DNA of 64,000 bases from Allosediminivita pacifica. GTDB taxonomy: Bacteria; Pseudomonadota; Alphaproteobacteria; Rhodobacterales; Rhodobacteraceae. Positions within the stretch are counted from its first letter, which is position 1; each line of letters opens with the position of its first letter. Location of the stretch: positions 1-64,000 of the forward strand of contig NZ_QBKN01000004.1 in NCBI RefSeq assembly GCF_003054175.1, given 5' to 3'. The notes under the pieces were generated by a model that was not told where the DNA came from, made no database searches, and was given only the letters and a program-made list of their open reading frames with translations. Below, piece after piece: positions 40,828 to 49,133 of this stretch. Made by a program: the position numbers and the translations under genes.

Positions 40828-41565
40828 ATGGGCAATCAGTTCTTCCAGCATCGGGATCAGGCAATGGCGGCGGACGGCGCGATGTCAAGTTACCGGCGGG
40901 GTATCCGTGACGGTCTGCCCTTCATCGTGATGGTGGGGCCCTTCGGCCTGCTCTTCGGGGTGGTGGCGACCGAGGCGGGCCTCAGCGTCTTCGAATCGCT
41001 CACCTTCTCGATCGTGGTGATCGCCGGGGCCTCGCAGTTCACGGCACTCCAGCTCATGCAGGACAACGCGCCGACGCTGGTGGTGCTGGGCTCGGCGCTG
41101 GCGGTGAACCTGCGCATGGCGATGTATTCGGCCTCGATCACGCCGCACCTGGGCGCGCTGCCCTTCTGGAAGCGGGCGGTGACCGCCTATTTCATGGTCG
41201 ACCAGACCTACGCGGGCTCGATCCTCGAATACGAGCGGCGCACCGGCATGAGCGTGGGCGAGAAATTCGCCTATTTCATGGGCATGGCCACGCCGATCTG
41301 CCCCGCGTGGTACATTCTCACGCTGGTGGGCGCCTTGGTGGGCGGCGCGATCCCCGAGGGCATCGGGCTCGACTTCGCGCTGCCGCTGGCCTTCATCGCG
41401 ATGGTGGCGCCGGCGCTGCGGACGCCCAACCACGTGGTGGCGATGGTGACCGCGGTGGTGGCCTCGTTGCTGTTTGCCTGGCTGCCCTACAACCTCGGGC
41501 TCATCGTGGCGGGGCTTGCCGGGATGATGGCCGGGGCCGAGATGGAACGGAGGCGCGGCGCATGA
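40828..41565 (+). CDS. azlC: AzlC-type branched-chain amino acid exporter, large subunit
   Basis: 245 residues from the ATG at 40828; ATGs at 40864 and 40882 are alternative starts, and none has a strong ribosome site. The AzlC family start GLPFIVMVGPFGLLFGVVATE is followed by VIAGASQFTALQLM, NLRMAMYSASITPH and four to five further membrane helices. With AzlD it exports branched-chain or related amino acids. It is coupled to azlD by an ATGA overlap. Confidence 0.88.
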   Translation: MGNQFFQHRDQAMAADGAMSSYRRGIRDGLPFIVMVGPFGLLFGVVATEAGLSVFESLTFSIVVIAGASQFTALQLMQDNAPTLVVLGSALAVNLRMAMYSASITPHLGALPFWKRAVTAYFMVDQTYAGSILEYERRTGMSVGEKFAYFMGMATPICPAWYILTLVGALVGGAIPEGIGLDFALPLAFIAMVAPALRTPNHVVAMVTAVVASLLFAWLPYNLGLIVAGLAGMMAGAEMERRRGA

Positions 41566-41891
41566 TCGAGGACAAGGTCGAGCTCTGGGTGGTGATCTTC
41601 GGGCTGGGGCTGGGCAGCTTCGGGCTGCGGTTTCTGTTCCTGGGGCTGGTGGGCGACCGGACGCTGCCGGGCTGGCTGATGCGCCACCTGCGCTACACGC
41701 CGGTGGCGATCCTGCCGGCGCTGGTGGCGCCGCTGGTGCTGTGGCCGACATCCACCGATGGCGAGGTCGATCCCGGCCGGATCCTCGCCGCCTTCGTGGC
41801 GCTGGCGGTGGGCTATGTCAGCAAGAACGTGATCGCGGCGATCCTGTCGGGCGCGGCGGCCTTTGCCGTACTGGCCTGGATCGGGCTCTGA
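41562..41891 (+). CDS. azlD: AzlD-type exporter, small subunit
   Basis: 109 residues with three to four membrane helices and the AzlD signature LPGWLMRHLRYTPVAILPAL. It forms the export complex with AzlC. The ATG at 41562 overlaps the azlC stop. Confidence 0.9.
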   Translation: MIEDKVELWVVIFGLGLGSFGLRFLFLGLVGDRTLPGWLMRHLRYTPVAILPALVAPLVLWPTSTDGEVDPGRILAAFVALAVGYVSKNVIAAILSGAAAFAVLAWIGL

Positions 41892-41902
41892 GAGGGTAGT
41901 CG

Positions 41903-41956
41903 GACGAGCGGGAGGGACTCGCGCTCGCCCGGCGGGCCTGAGGTCCCTGGTCCGGC
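41903..41956 (-). repeat. Truncated copy of dispersed repeat family E
   Basis: On the minus strand, GGACCAGGGACCTC and GCCCGCCGGGCGAGCGC match the first part of the family E element at 60936-61106. It fills the gap between the converging azlD and lipoprotein genes. Confidence 0.55.
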
Positions 41957-42598
41957 CTAGCCGTCGACCTGCGCCTCGAACTCGGCCTCGGCGAGGCCCT
42001 TGTCGTCGGAATCGTTCTCGCGCAGCACCCGTTCGGTCACGCCGTCGAGGCGCCCGAACTGCTTGGCGAGATTGTTGGGGAATAGCGTGCGGCGGACGCC
42101 TTCGAAGCCGGGAAGCTGCGCCAGGATAGCGGAGGTGGCCGTGGTGCAGGCCGCCGAGGGCACGGTGCCGTTGGCCTGGACCAGCCGCAGCGCCTGTTCG
42201 GCGACCTCGGGCGGGACTTCCTTGCGCTGGATGCGCACGTGGTATGTCTCGCGCGCGTGGGCCCGTTCGTACCAGCCCTCGATCTGCGGAGTGATGCCGT
42301 AGAGCACGTCGCCGATCTCGGGCATGATGCTGAGCTCGACCGACCCTGCGGGATCGAAGATCACCCGCTGCGAGGCATTGATCATCATCGAGGTATGCGC
42401 CCCGGCTCCGGTCCGGTTGCTGATCATGGTGTAGAGCGTGATGGCGGGCGGGCCGTCATGCACGTAGGCCGCAGCGGCGGCTTCCTGCGGGGTGGCGTCC
42501 TTGGTGGACTGGAGCGCGGCGCCGCAGCCGGCCAGCAGCAGGACGGCACAAAGCATGGCAAGGCGCGGAAGCGCCCTGCCCCGGGTCGTGAAGGTCAA
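41957..42598 (-). CDS. Putative lipoprotein, function unknown
   Basis: 213 residues from a TTG at 42598 giving a proper lipoprotein signal: basic n-region (TTRGRALPR), hydrophobic core and lipobox LLAGC with Cys near residue 25. An ATG at 42556 would leave only ten residues before Cys. The mature part has HDGPPAITLYTMISNRTGAGAHTSMMIN, suggesting a papain-like or NlpC-like fold start, and a conserved CTTATSAILAQLPGF segment with Cys; a protease-like role is guesswork. It starts two bases after the cytochrome oxidase subunit IV stop, so the two are translationally coupled. Confidence 0.75.
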   Translation of the reverse strand: MTFTTRGRALPRLAMLCAVLLLAGCGAALQSTKDATPQEAAAAAYVHDGPPAITLYTMISNRTGAGAHTSMMINASQRVIFDPAGSVELSIMPEIGDVLYGITPQIEGWYERAHARETYHVRIQRKEVPPEVAEQALRLVQANGTVPSAACTTATSAILAQLPGFEGVRRTLFPNNLAKQFGRLDGVTERVLRENDSDDKGLAEAEFEAQVDG

Positions 42599-42600
42599 GT

Positions 42601-42735
42601 TCAGACCCGGAAGATGGCGAGGAAGAGGACGACCAGGAGGATGACGATGCAGGTGCGGATCGTCATCTTGACGAAGCCCTCGAAGGTCTTCTCCTGCTCG
42701 GTGATGTCCATGCTGCCGTGCTTGTGTTCCGCCAT
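42601..42735 (-). CDS. Aa3-type cytochrome c oxidase subunit IV
   Basis: 44 residues from the ATG at 42735. The soluble start HKHGSMDITEQEKTFEGFVK is followed by one membrane helix (MTIRTCIVILLVVLFLAIF). This is the CoxIV pattern of Rhodobacter/Paracoccus aa3-type oxidases, where the small subunit wraps the complex in the inner membrane. The catalytic oxidase subunits are not in the window. It is cotranscribed with the lipoprotein that follows. Confidence 0.9.
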   Translation of the reverse strand: MAEHKHGSMDITEQEKTFEGFVKMTIRTCIVILLVVLFLAIFRV

Positions 42736-42849
42736 GGTCCTGCCCTTGCAATTCGCGTGTCGGCGTATCGGTTAGCGCATCGCGCGCCACCTGTCACGGC
42801 GGCAATGCGGCGCAAGTGCCGGAAAGATGCGCGTGATCTACACTTGTCG

Positions 42850-43890
42850 TCAGATCGCGCGAAAGGCCCAGGCGCCGTCGGCACGCAGCGCGCGCGTGGC
42901 CCGGCCCGCGTGCCAGAGATGCAGGCAGTGGGCCATGGCCTCGACCAGTGCCAGACCGTACTGGCTGCCGCGGATTTCGCGTCCGAAAAGGGGCATGAAG
43001 CAGTCGCCCGCCGCCTGCGGCGTGGCCAGGTGTGCCACCAGCCGGTCGAGCGCGCTGTGATGGTTTTCCTCAAGCTGCCGCAGCCGGGCGGGCAGGCCGG
43101 TGAAGGGCATCTTGTGGCCGGGAAGGACGAAGTGATCCTCGCGGGCGTGGCGCCCCAGCCGGTCGCAGGCCTCGATCCAGCCGGCGAGGGGATCGCCCTC
43201 GGGCTCGGTCGCGTAGACGCCGATGTTGGGGCTGATCGACGGCAGGAGCTGGTCGCCGCCGATGACAAGCGAATCGTCCCGGCTCCAGAAGGTGGCGTGT
43301 TCGGGTGCGTGGCCGTTGCCCATGCGCACATCCCAGCGCCGCCCGCCGATGTCGATGACATCACCCTCGGCCACGCGGGTGAAACCGGCCTCGATCGGCG
43401 CGGTGCAGTCCGCGAAGTTGAAGGGGCGCTCGTCCTGCCGCTGCGCCAGCACACCGGCGTCCATGCCACAGAGCCGCCAGAAATCGAGCTGCGCCTGCGT
43501 CGGGCGGTCCTGCACGTCGAGCTGCAGCATCCGGGTGAAGAGATAGGCGGTGCGCGTCGTCACCAGTTCGGCGTCCAGCGCGGACTGGAACCAGCCGGCG
43601 AGCCCGACGTGATCGGGGTGGTGATGGGTCACGATGAGGCGCGAGACGGGCCGGCCTTGCAGCGGGCCGGATATCAGCTGCTGCCAGGCCTCGCGGGTGG
43701 TCGCGGAATCGAAGCCGGTGTCCACCACGGTCCAGCTTTGGCCCTCGTCGAGGGCGTAGACGTTCACGTGGTCGAGCTTCATCGGCAGCGGAAGCCGCAT
43801 CCAGAGCACACCATCGGCCACCTCGACCGCCTCGCCCGGTGCCGGGGGCTCGGCGTGGGGGTAGCGGATCGGGGAGGTGGCGCCGTCCAT
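42850..43890 (-). CDS. Metallo-beta-lactamase-fold hydrolase
   Basis: 346 residues from the ATG at 43890 overlapping the acyl-CoA dehydrogenase stop (TGATG). It has the metal motif THHHPDHVG near residue 90, an early VVDTGFDS, GNGHAPEHATFW and a late LPGHKMPF. This is a glyoxalase II-like MBL hydrolase. Coupling to an acyl-CoA dehydrogenase suggests a thioester or lactone hydrolase in the same pathway; that is inference. It is not the PhnP type. Confidence 0.85.
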   Translation of the reverse strand: MDGATSPIRYPHAEPPAPGEAVEVADGVLWMRLPLPMKLDHVNVYALDEGQSWTVVDTGFDSATTREAWQQLISGPLQGRPVSRLIVTHHHPDHVGLAGWFQSALDAELVTTRTAYLFTRMLQLDVQDRPTQAQLDFWRLCGMDAGVLAQRQDERPFNFADCTAPIEAGFTRVAEGDVIDIGGRRWDVRMGNGHAPEHATFWSRDDSLVIGGDQLLPSISPNIGVYATEPEGDPLAGWIEACDRLGRHAREDHFVLPGHKMPFTGLPARLRQLEENHHSALDRLVAHLATPQAAGDCFMPLFGREIRGSQYGLALVEAMAHCLHLWHAGRATRALRADGAWAFRAI

Positions 43891-45590
43891 CACGCCGCGA
43901 GATCCTCGGCCGTGATGGCCGAGACGGCGTCGCCGCCCTCGCGCGCCTCGGCCAGCGCGCTGGCGTGTTCGGGCAGCAGGCGGGTCATGTAGACCGCGGC
44001 GAGCCGGGCCGGCGCGCCCTCGGGGTCAGCCATGGCGGCGCGCAGGTGGGCCTGGCCGCCGAGCACGCGGGCAAAGCCGTGCAGGTAGGCGCTGGCGCCG
44101 GGCAGACGCGCGCCCATGTCCTGCGCCACCATCCATTCAGTCGCCTCGCGCAGGGTCTCGGTCGCCTGCCAGAGCGGTTCGGCGAGGTCGGGATGCGTGG
44201 CGCGGGCAGATTCGGCATCGGCCTGCATCTCGTCGATGAGGCGGAAGGCGGCCTCGCCCCCGTCCATGAGCTTGCGGCCCGCGAGGTCGATGGCCTGGAT
44301 GCCGTTGGTGCCCTCGTAGATCGCGGTGACCCGCACATCGCGGAAGAACTGCGCGGCGCCGGTTTCCTCGACGAAGCCCATGCCGCCGTGGACCTGGATG
44401 CCGGTGTCGGCCACGCGCATGCCCGTTTCGGTGCCGAAGGACTTGGCGATGGGCGTGAGGAAAGCCGCCCGCGCGGCCCAGTCCTCGTGGCCGGTGGCGT
44501 GCTGCATGTCGATGGCCACGGCACAAGCCATGGCGATGGAGCGCGCGGCGAAGACCTCGGCCTTCATCTGGGCGAGCATCCGCTTCACGTCGGGATGGCC
44601 GAAGATGGTGCCGGTGGGTGACTTGCCCTGCACGCGGTCCTGCGCGAAGGCGAGCGCATGCTGCAGCGCGCCCTCGGCCGCGCCGATGCCCTGCCCGCCG
44701 ACCCCGAGCCGCGCGTTGTTCATCATCGTAAACATGGCCTTCATACCACCATGTTCGGTGCCGATGAGCCAGCCTGTCGCGCCCTCGTAGCTCATCACGC
44801 AGGTGGGCGAGCCGTGCTGACCCATCTTTTCCTCGAGACTGACCACGCGAAGTTCGTTCGCGCGGCCCGGCGTGCCATCCGATTCGGGAATGTACTTGGG
44901 CACGATGAAGAGGCTGATGCCCTTGGTGCCCGGCGCGGCGTCAGGAAGGCGCGCGAGCACGAGGTGGCAGACGTTCTCGGAGAAATCGTTGTCGCCCCAA
45001 GAGATGTAGATCTTCTGGCCGGTGATGGCGTAGCTGCCGTCGCCGTTGGGTTCGGCCTTGGTGGTGAGCGCCCCCACGTCGGAGCCGGCCTGCGGCTCGG
45101 TCAGGTTCATGGTGCCGGTCCATTCGCCGCTGGTGAGCCTGGGCAGGTAGAGTGCCTTGATCTCGTCGCTGGCGTGGTTTTCCAGCGCCTCGATCTGGCC
45201 TTGGCTCATCAGGGGGGCGAGCTGCAGCGAGAGGCAGGCGGCGCTCATCATCTCGTTCACGGCGGTGGCGAGCGTCATCGGAAGGCCCATGCCGCCGTAT
45301 TCGGGATCGGCGGGCAGCGAGACCCAGCCGCCCTCGGCAATAGCGCGGTAGCCCTCGGCGTAGCCCGTGGGGGTGCGCAGGATGCCGCCCTCGAGCTTGG
45401 CGCCCTCGGTGTCGCCGACACGCTGAAGCGGGGCGAGCACTTCCTCGCAGAGCCGGCCGGCCTCGGTCAGGATGGCCGAGACGGTGTCGGGCGTGGCCTC
45501 GGAAAAGCGCTGGGTCGCGGCGACCTTGTGGAAGCCGACCACGTGGTCGAGGATCAGGCGGTAGCAATCGATGGGAGCGGTATAAGGCAT
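43890..45590 (-). CDS. Acyl-CoA dehydrogenase, DmdC-like family
   Basis: 566 residues from the ATG at 45590 (MPYTAPIDCYRLILDHVVGF). Flavin-binding segments MNLTEPQAGSDVGAL and YISWGDNDFSEN are visible, as is the catalytic-Glu region YEGTNGIQAIDLAGRK near 395. The long C-terminal extension (Acyl-CoA_dh_C type) places it with 3-methylmercaptopropionyl-CoA dehydrogenase DmdC and long acyl-CoA dehydrogenases. It passes electrons to ETF and the ETF-QO at 35731. The exact substrate is open. Confidence 0.88.
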   Translation of the reverse strand: MPYTAPIDCYRLILDHVVGFHKVAATQRFSEATPDTVSAILTEAGRLCEEVLAPLQRVGDTEGAKLEGGILRTPTGYAEGYRAIAEGGWVSLPADPEYGGMGLPMTLATAVNEMMSAACLSLQLAPLMSQGQIEALENHASDEIKALYLPRLTSGEWTGTMNLTEPQAGSDVGALTTKAEPNGDGSYAITGQKIYISWGDNDFSENVCHLVLARLPDAAPGTKGISLFIVPKYIPESDGTPGRANELRVVSLEEKMGQHGSPTCVMSYEGATGWLIGTEHGGMKAMFTMMNNARLGVGGQGIGAAEGALQHALAFAQDRVQGKSPTGTIFGHPDVKRMLAQMKAEVFAARSIAMACAVAIDMQHATGHEDWAARAAFLTPIAKSFGTETGMRVADTGIQVHGGMGFVEETGAAQFFRDVRVTAIYEGTNGIQAIDLAGRKLMDGGEAAFRLIDEMQADAESARATHPDLAEPLWQATETLREATEWMVAQDMGARLPGASAYLHGFARVLGGQAHLRAAMADPEGAPARLAAVYMTRLLPEHASALAEAREGGDAVSAITAEDLAA

Positions 45591-45717
45591 TTGGGTCTCA
45601 CGATTGTCTCGGACTTGGCAAATGTGCCGGGCTTCGGTACCAAGAAGCCCGCCCCGGTGTCCGATCAAGCTATGTCGGCGGGGCCCACCCTCCAACCAGA
45701 ACGCGGCGTCAAAGCAC

Positions 45718-46668
45718 ATGACCCAGACCGAGACTTCGAGCCTGGCCCCCGATGCGGAGGGGCTGGCGCGGGCGGCAGAGATCCTGCGCGGCGGGGGGCT
45801 TGTCGCCTTTCCCACGGAGACCGTCTACGGGCTGGGCGCCGATGCCTGCAACGACCGCGCGGTGGCGGCGATCTACGAGGCGAAGGGCCGGCCGAGCTTC
45901 AACCCGCTGATCGCGCATTTCCCCTCGGCCGAGGCGGCGCAGGCCTACGTGCAGTGGTCGGACGCCGCCGACATGGTGGCCGCGGCCTTCTGGCCGGGGC
46001 CGCTGACGCTGGTGCTGCCGCTGCGCGCGGGCTGCGGCATCTCGCGGCTGGTGACGGCGGGGCTGGAGACGCTGGCGGTGCGGGTGCCCGCGGCGCCGCT
46101 GGCGCGGGACCTGCTGGAGCGGGTCGGCGGGCCGGTGGCGGCGCCTTCGGCGAACCGGTCGGGGCAGATCAGCCCGACGCGGCCCGAGCATGTGCTGGCG
46201 GGCCTCTCGGGGCGCATCGACGCCGTGGTGAATGCCGGGCGCTGCGACGTGGGGCTCGAATCGACGATCCTGGGGCTTGCGGGCCGTCCAACGCTGATGC
46301 GCCCGGGCGGCATCCCGCGCGAGGCGCTGGAGAAGGCGCTGGGCCGCCGCGTGGCCGAACGGCGCGAGGCCGAGGCCATCGCCGCGCCGGGGCAGATGGC
46401 CTCGCACTACGCGCCGCGGGCGGGGATGCGCCTCAACGCCGCCGAATGGCAGCCGGGCGAGACGCGGCTGGGCTTCGGCAAGGTGGACTGCGATCTGAAC
46501 CTGTCGCGGGCGGGCGATCTGACCGAGGCGGCGGCCAATCTCTTCGAGTACCTGCACCGGCTGGACGCGGAGGGGGCGGAGGTCATCGCCGTCTCGCCCG
46601 TGCCGCACGTGGGGCTGGGCGTGGCGATCAATGACCGGCTGAGCCGCGCCGCCGCGCCGCGGGACTGA
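45718..46668 (+). CDS. L-threonylcarbamoyladenylate synthase (Sua5/TsaC type)
   Basis: 316 residues from the ATG at 45718. The YrdC domain (about 13-200) shows FPTETVYGLGADA and KGRPSFNPLIAHF, PSANRSGQISPT near 142. A Sua5 C-terminal domain follows from about 220 (GQMASHYAPRAG to the end), so it is the two-domain Sua5 form. It makes threonylcarbamoyl-AMP for t6A37 modification of tRNAs reading ANN codons. It is divergent from the acyl-CoA dehydrogenase. Confidence 0.94.
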   Translation: MTQTETSSLAPDAEGLARAAEILRGGGLVAFPTETVYGLGADACNDRAVAAIYEAKGRPSFNPLIAHFPSAEAAQAYVQWSDAADMVAAAFWPGPLTLVLPLRAGCGISRLVTAGLETLAVRVPAAPLARDLLERVGGPVAAPSANRSGQISPTRPEHVLAGLSGRIDAVVNAGRCDVGLESTILGLAGRPTLMRPGGIPREALEKALGRRVAERREAEAIAAPGQMASHYAPRAGMRLNAAEWQPGETRLGFGKVDCDLNLSRAGDLTEAAANLFEYLHRLDAEGAEVIAVSPVPHVGLGVAINDRLSRAAAPRD

Positions 46669-46710
46669 GCGCGCCTGCCCCGTCGGGGCGCCGGTGGCTG
46701 TCGGTGTGCC

Positions 46711-46756
46711 CGTGGGGCTCTGCCCCACACCCCGGAATATTTATGCCAAGAAGAAG
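46711..46756 (-). repeat. Dispersed repeat family A, degenerate copy 4
   Basis: On the minus strand the segment reads TTCTTGGCATAAATATTCCG, then a GTGGGGCAGAGCCCCAC hairpin, echoing the TTCTCGCTGAAAATACCTCG and GGGGGCAGAGCCCCC of the other copies. It lies between two converging genes and may help terminate both. Confidence 0.6.
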
Positions 46757-46770
46757 GCCGGGGCGCGGGA

Positions 46771-47157
46771 TCACCCCCAGGCGGCGTTCTGCAGCACGAC
46801 GCGGTAGCCGTCGGGATCCTCGAAGGTGCGGCCCTGCCGGTCCCAGTAGGGGTTGAAGGCAGGGACGGGCGGGTAGCCCGCCTGCTCCATCCGGGTGACG
46901 GCGGTCTGCCAGTCATCAGGGTCGGGCAGGTAGAGCACGGCGAGATTGTCCTGCGTCGGCGCCCGGCCCGCCGAATGGCCCCGGCAGCGGGTGAACTCGA
47001 AATGCCAGGGCGCATCGGGATGGCCGAGGATGATTCCGTCGAAGCCTGCGTGATCGTCGAAGCGCCCCAGAAGTCGCAGGCCGAGCCCGTCGCGGTAGAA
47101 GGGCAGCAGCGCGTCGAGGTCGTCGCTGGGCCGGGCGATGCGCAGGACGGGAGTCAC
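46771..47157 (-). CDS. VOC-family (glyoxalase-like) protein
   Basis: 128 residues from a GTG at 47157 that overlaps the stop of the GntR gene. A single glyoxalase/bleomycin-resistance module: VLRIARPSDDLDALLPFYRD at the start, WHFEFTRCRGH in the middle and RTFEDPDGYRVVLQ at the end. Such proteins bind a metal or a small ligand; activity not predictable. It is cotranscribed with the polyamine-locus regulator. Confidence 0.85.
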   Translation of the reverse strand: MTPVLRIARPSDDLDALLPFYRDGLGLRLLGRFDDHAGFDGIILGHPDAPWHFEFTRCRGHSAGRAPTQDNLAVLYLPDPDDWQTAVTRMEQAGYPPVPAFNPYWDRQGRTFEDPDGYRVVLQNAAWG

Positions 47158-47828
47158 CGAGCCGCCCCGCCCGCCAGGGCCCCGGCGATCAGCTGCATCC
47201 CCTGCGTCACGTCGGCCTCCATGGCGGCGGCGGCGGCGCGAGCGTCGCCTGTCTCGAGCGCGGCGAGCAGGTCCTTGTGCAGGTCGGGCAGGTTGCCGGT
47301 GCCCATCTGCCCGCAGCCCACGCGCAGAGATGGTCCGAAGCGCAGCCAGAGCCCCTCGACCAGGGCGGTAAGGATGGGCGCTTCTGCGAGATCGTTCAGC
47401 GCCGCGTGGAAGGCGTGGTTTTCCTTGAGGTAGAGGCGGATGTCCCCCTGCGCGATGGCTGTGTCCAGCCGGGCGTCGATGCGGCGCAGACCGGCCACGT
47501 CGCCCCCGGTCACCCGCCCGGCGGCCCGCGCCGCGAGACGCGGCTCGAGCGCCTGTCGCGCCTCGGTCAGTTCCGCCACCGCGCCGGCATCGAGCACCGG
47601 CACCTGGATGCGGCGGTTGCCGAGCGATTCGAGCGCGCCCTCGGCAGTAAGCCGGCGCAGCGCCTCGCGCACCGGCGTCATGCCGACGCCGAGCCGGGCC
47701 ACCAGACCCTGTATCGTCACCGGCTCGCCCGGCGCGAGCTCGCCGAAAAGGACAAGATCCCGCAGGTCGCGGTAGACCACCTCGTGCGCGGGAAGCCCCG
47801 CCCGTCCTGCCTGTGCCGACAAACTCAC
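47154..47828 (-). CDS. GntR-family (FCD) regulator of the polyamine locus
   Basis: 224 residues from a GTG at 47828 preceded by GGAGG at ideal spacing; an ATG at 47864 is less well supported. The winged helix (about 10-75) contains IQGLVARLGVGMTPVREALRRL. The FCD-type ligand domain follows with NHAFHAALNDLAE and a C-terminal HKDLLAALETGDARAA. It is divergent from potF, with a TTTGATCAAA palindrome between, so it probably controls polyamine uptake. The ligand may be a polyamine or product. Confidence 0.87.
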   Translation of the reverse strand: MSLSAQAGRAGLPAHEVVYRDLRDLVLFGELAPGEPVTIQGLVARLGVGMTPVREALRRLTAEGALESLGNRRIQVPVLDAGAVAELTEARQALEPRLAARAAGRVTGGDVAGLRRIDARLDTAIAQGDIRLYLKENHAFHAALNDLAEAPILTALVEGLWLRFGPSLRVGCGQMGTGNLPDLHKDLLAALETGDARAAAAAMEADVTQGMQLIAGALAGGAAR

Positions 47829-47923
47829 CCTTTGCCTCCGAATTGAGCCATTGGCCCTCTGCATCGCCTTGCACCGCGCGAGGGCCCGTGGAAACATCGC
47901 CAAAGTTGCCCGGCAAGGCAATG

Positions 47924-47933
47924 TTTGATCAAA
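47924..47933. promoter_or_regulatory. Candidate GntR operator upstream of potF
   Basis: Perfect 10-base palindrome TTTGATCAAA in the 153-base gap between the GntR gene and potF, 48 bases before the potF ATG. Typical in kind for FCD-subfamily GntR operators; binding is inferred. Confidence 0.45.
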
Positions 47934-47981
47934 TCCGGGCGAGGGGCGCGAAAAGACCCCCGACACCCATGGGAGTATGAG

Positions 47982-49067
47982 ATGACCAAGACACTTTCGG
48001 CATTTGCCGCGACCCTTGCGCTGACGGCCACCGCCGCGGCCGCACAGGAGGTCCGGGTCTACAACTGGTCCGACTACATCGACGAGGACCTGCTGACGCA
48101 GTTCGAGGAAGAGACCGGCATCGAGCTGATCTACGACGTCTTCGACAGCAACGAGCTTCTCGAGACCAAGATGCTGGCGGGAGGATCGGGCTACGACGTG
48201 GTGGTGCCCACCGGCACCTTCCTGCAGCGCCAGATCCAGGCGGGCGCCTTCCAGAAGCTCGACAAGTCGAAGCTGCCCAACCTCGACAACATGTGGGACG
48301 TGATCCAGGAGCGGACCGAGACCTACGATCCGGGCAACGAGTACTCGATCAACTACATGTGGGGCACCACCGGCATCGGCGCGAACGTGGGCGCGGTGCA
48401 GGAAGCGCTGGGCGAGGACGCGCCGCTGGGCAGCCTCGACCTGATCTTCGATCCCGAGAACATGGAAAAGCTGGCCGAGTGCGGCGTGATGTTCCTCGAC
48501 GCGCCGACCGAGATGATCCCCGCCGCGCTGACCTACCTGGGCGAGGACCCCGACCAGAAGGACGAGGAAGCGCTCGACCGCGCCGCCGAAGTGCTGACCG
48601 CGGTGCGCCCCTACGTACAGAAGTTCCATTCCAGCGAATACATCAACGCGCTGGCCAACGGCGAGATCTGCGTGGCCTTCGGCTGGTCGGGTGACGTGCT
48701 GCAGGCGCGCGACCGCGCGGCCGATGCCGACAACGGCGTCGAGATCGTCTACAACGCGCCGTCCGAGGGCGCGCTGATGTGGTTCGACCAGATGGCGATT
48801 CCCGAGGACGCGCCGAACCCCGACGCGGCGCATGAATTCCTGAACTTCATCATGGATGCCGAGAACATGGCGCAGGCGTCGAACTACGTCTACTATGCCA
48901 ACGGCAACGAGGCCTCGCAGGAATACCTCAACGAGGACATCATCGACGACCCGGCGATCTACCCCGACGAGGCGACGCTGGAGAACCTCTACACGGTGAC
49001 GCCCTTCCCGCCGCGCGAGCAGCGCAACCTGACGCGGACCTGGACCCGCATCAAGTCGGGCACCTGA
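47982..49067 (+). CDS. potF: Polyamine ABC transporter substrate-binding protein
   Basis: 361 residues from the ATG at 47982. A signal peptide ends near TATAAAAQ (residues 15-22). The mature start EVRVYNWSDYIDEDLLTQF is the PotD/PotF signature, and GSGYDVVVPTGTFLQRQIQA and FGWSGDVLQARDRA form the polyamine pocket. It delivers putrescine or spermidine to PotHI. It heads the operon with potG, potH and potI. Substrate preference cannot be decided from sequence. Confidence 0.92.
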   Translation: MTKTLSAFAATLALTATAAAAQEVRVYNWSDYIDEDLLTQFEEETGIELIYDVFDSNELLETKMLAGGSGYDVVVPTGTFLQRQIQAGAFQKLDKSKLPNLDNMWDVIQERTETYDPGNEYSINYMWGTTGIGANVGAVQEALGEDAPLGSLDLIFDPENMEKLAECGVMFLDAPTEMIPAALTYLGEDPDQKDEEALDRAAEVLTAVRPYVQKFHSSEYINALANGEICVAFGWSGDVLQARDRAADADNGVEIVYNAPSEGALMWFDQMAIPEDAPNPDAAHEFLNFIMDAENMAQASNYVYYANGNEASQEYLNEDIIDDPAIYPDEATLENLYTVTPFPPREQRNLTRTWTRIKSGT

Positions 49068-49081
49068 CCTTCCCGGACCCC

Positions 49082-49118
49082 GGCCCGCGCGACGACGCTT
49101 CGCGCGGGCCTTCCTTTT
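49082..49118 (+). terminator. Hairpin between potF and potG
   Basis: Perfect 11-base stem GGCCCGCGCGA/TCGCGCGGGCC with a seven-base loop followed by TTCCTTTTG. Probably a partial terminator that raises potF over downstream genes, as seen for phnD in this window. Confidence 0.8.
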
Positions 49119-49133
49119 GCCTGACGAGTGCCC

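Noticed and set aside
42850-43890. MBL-fold hydrolase as the missing PhnP
   Set aside because: It carries a generic glyoxalase II-like motif, is far from the phn genes and is coupled to an acyl-CoA dehydrogenase.
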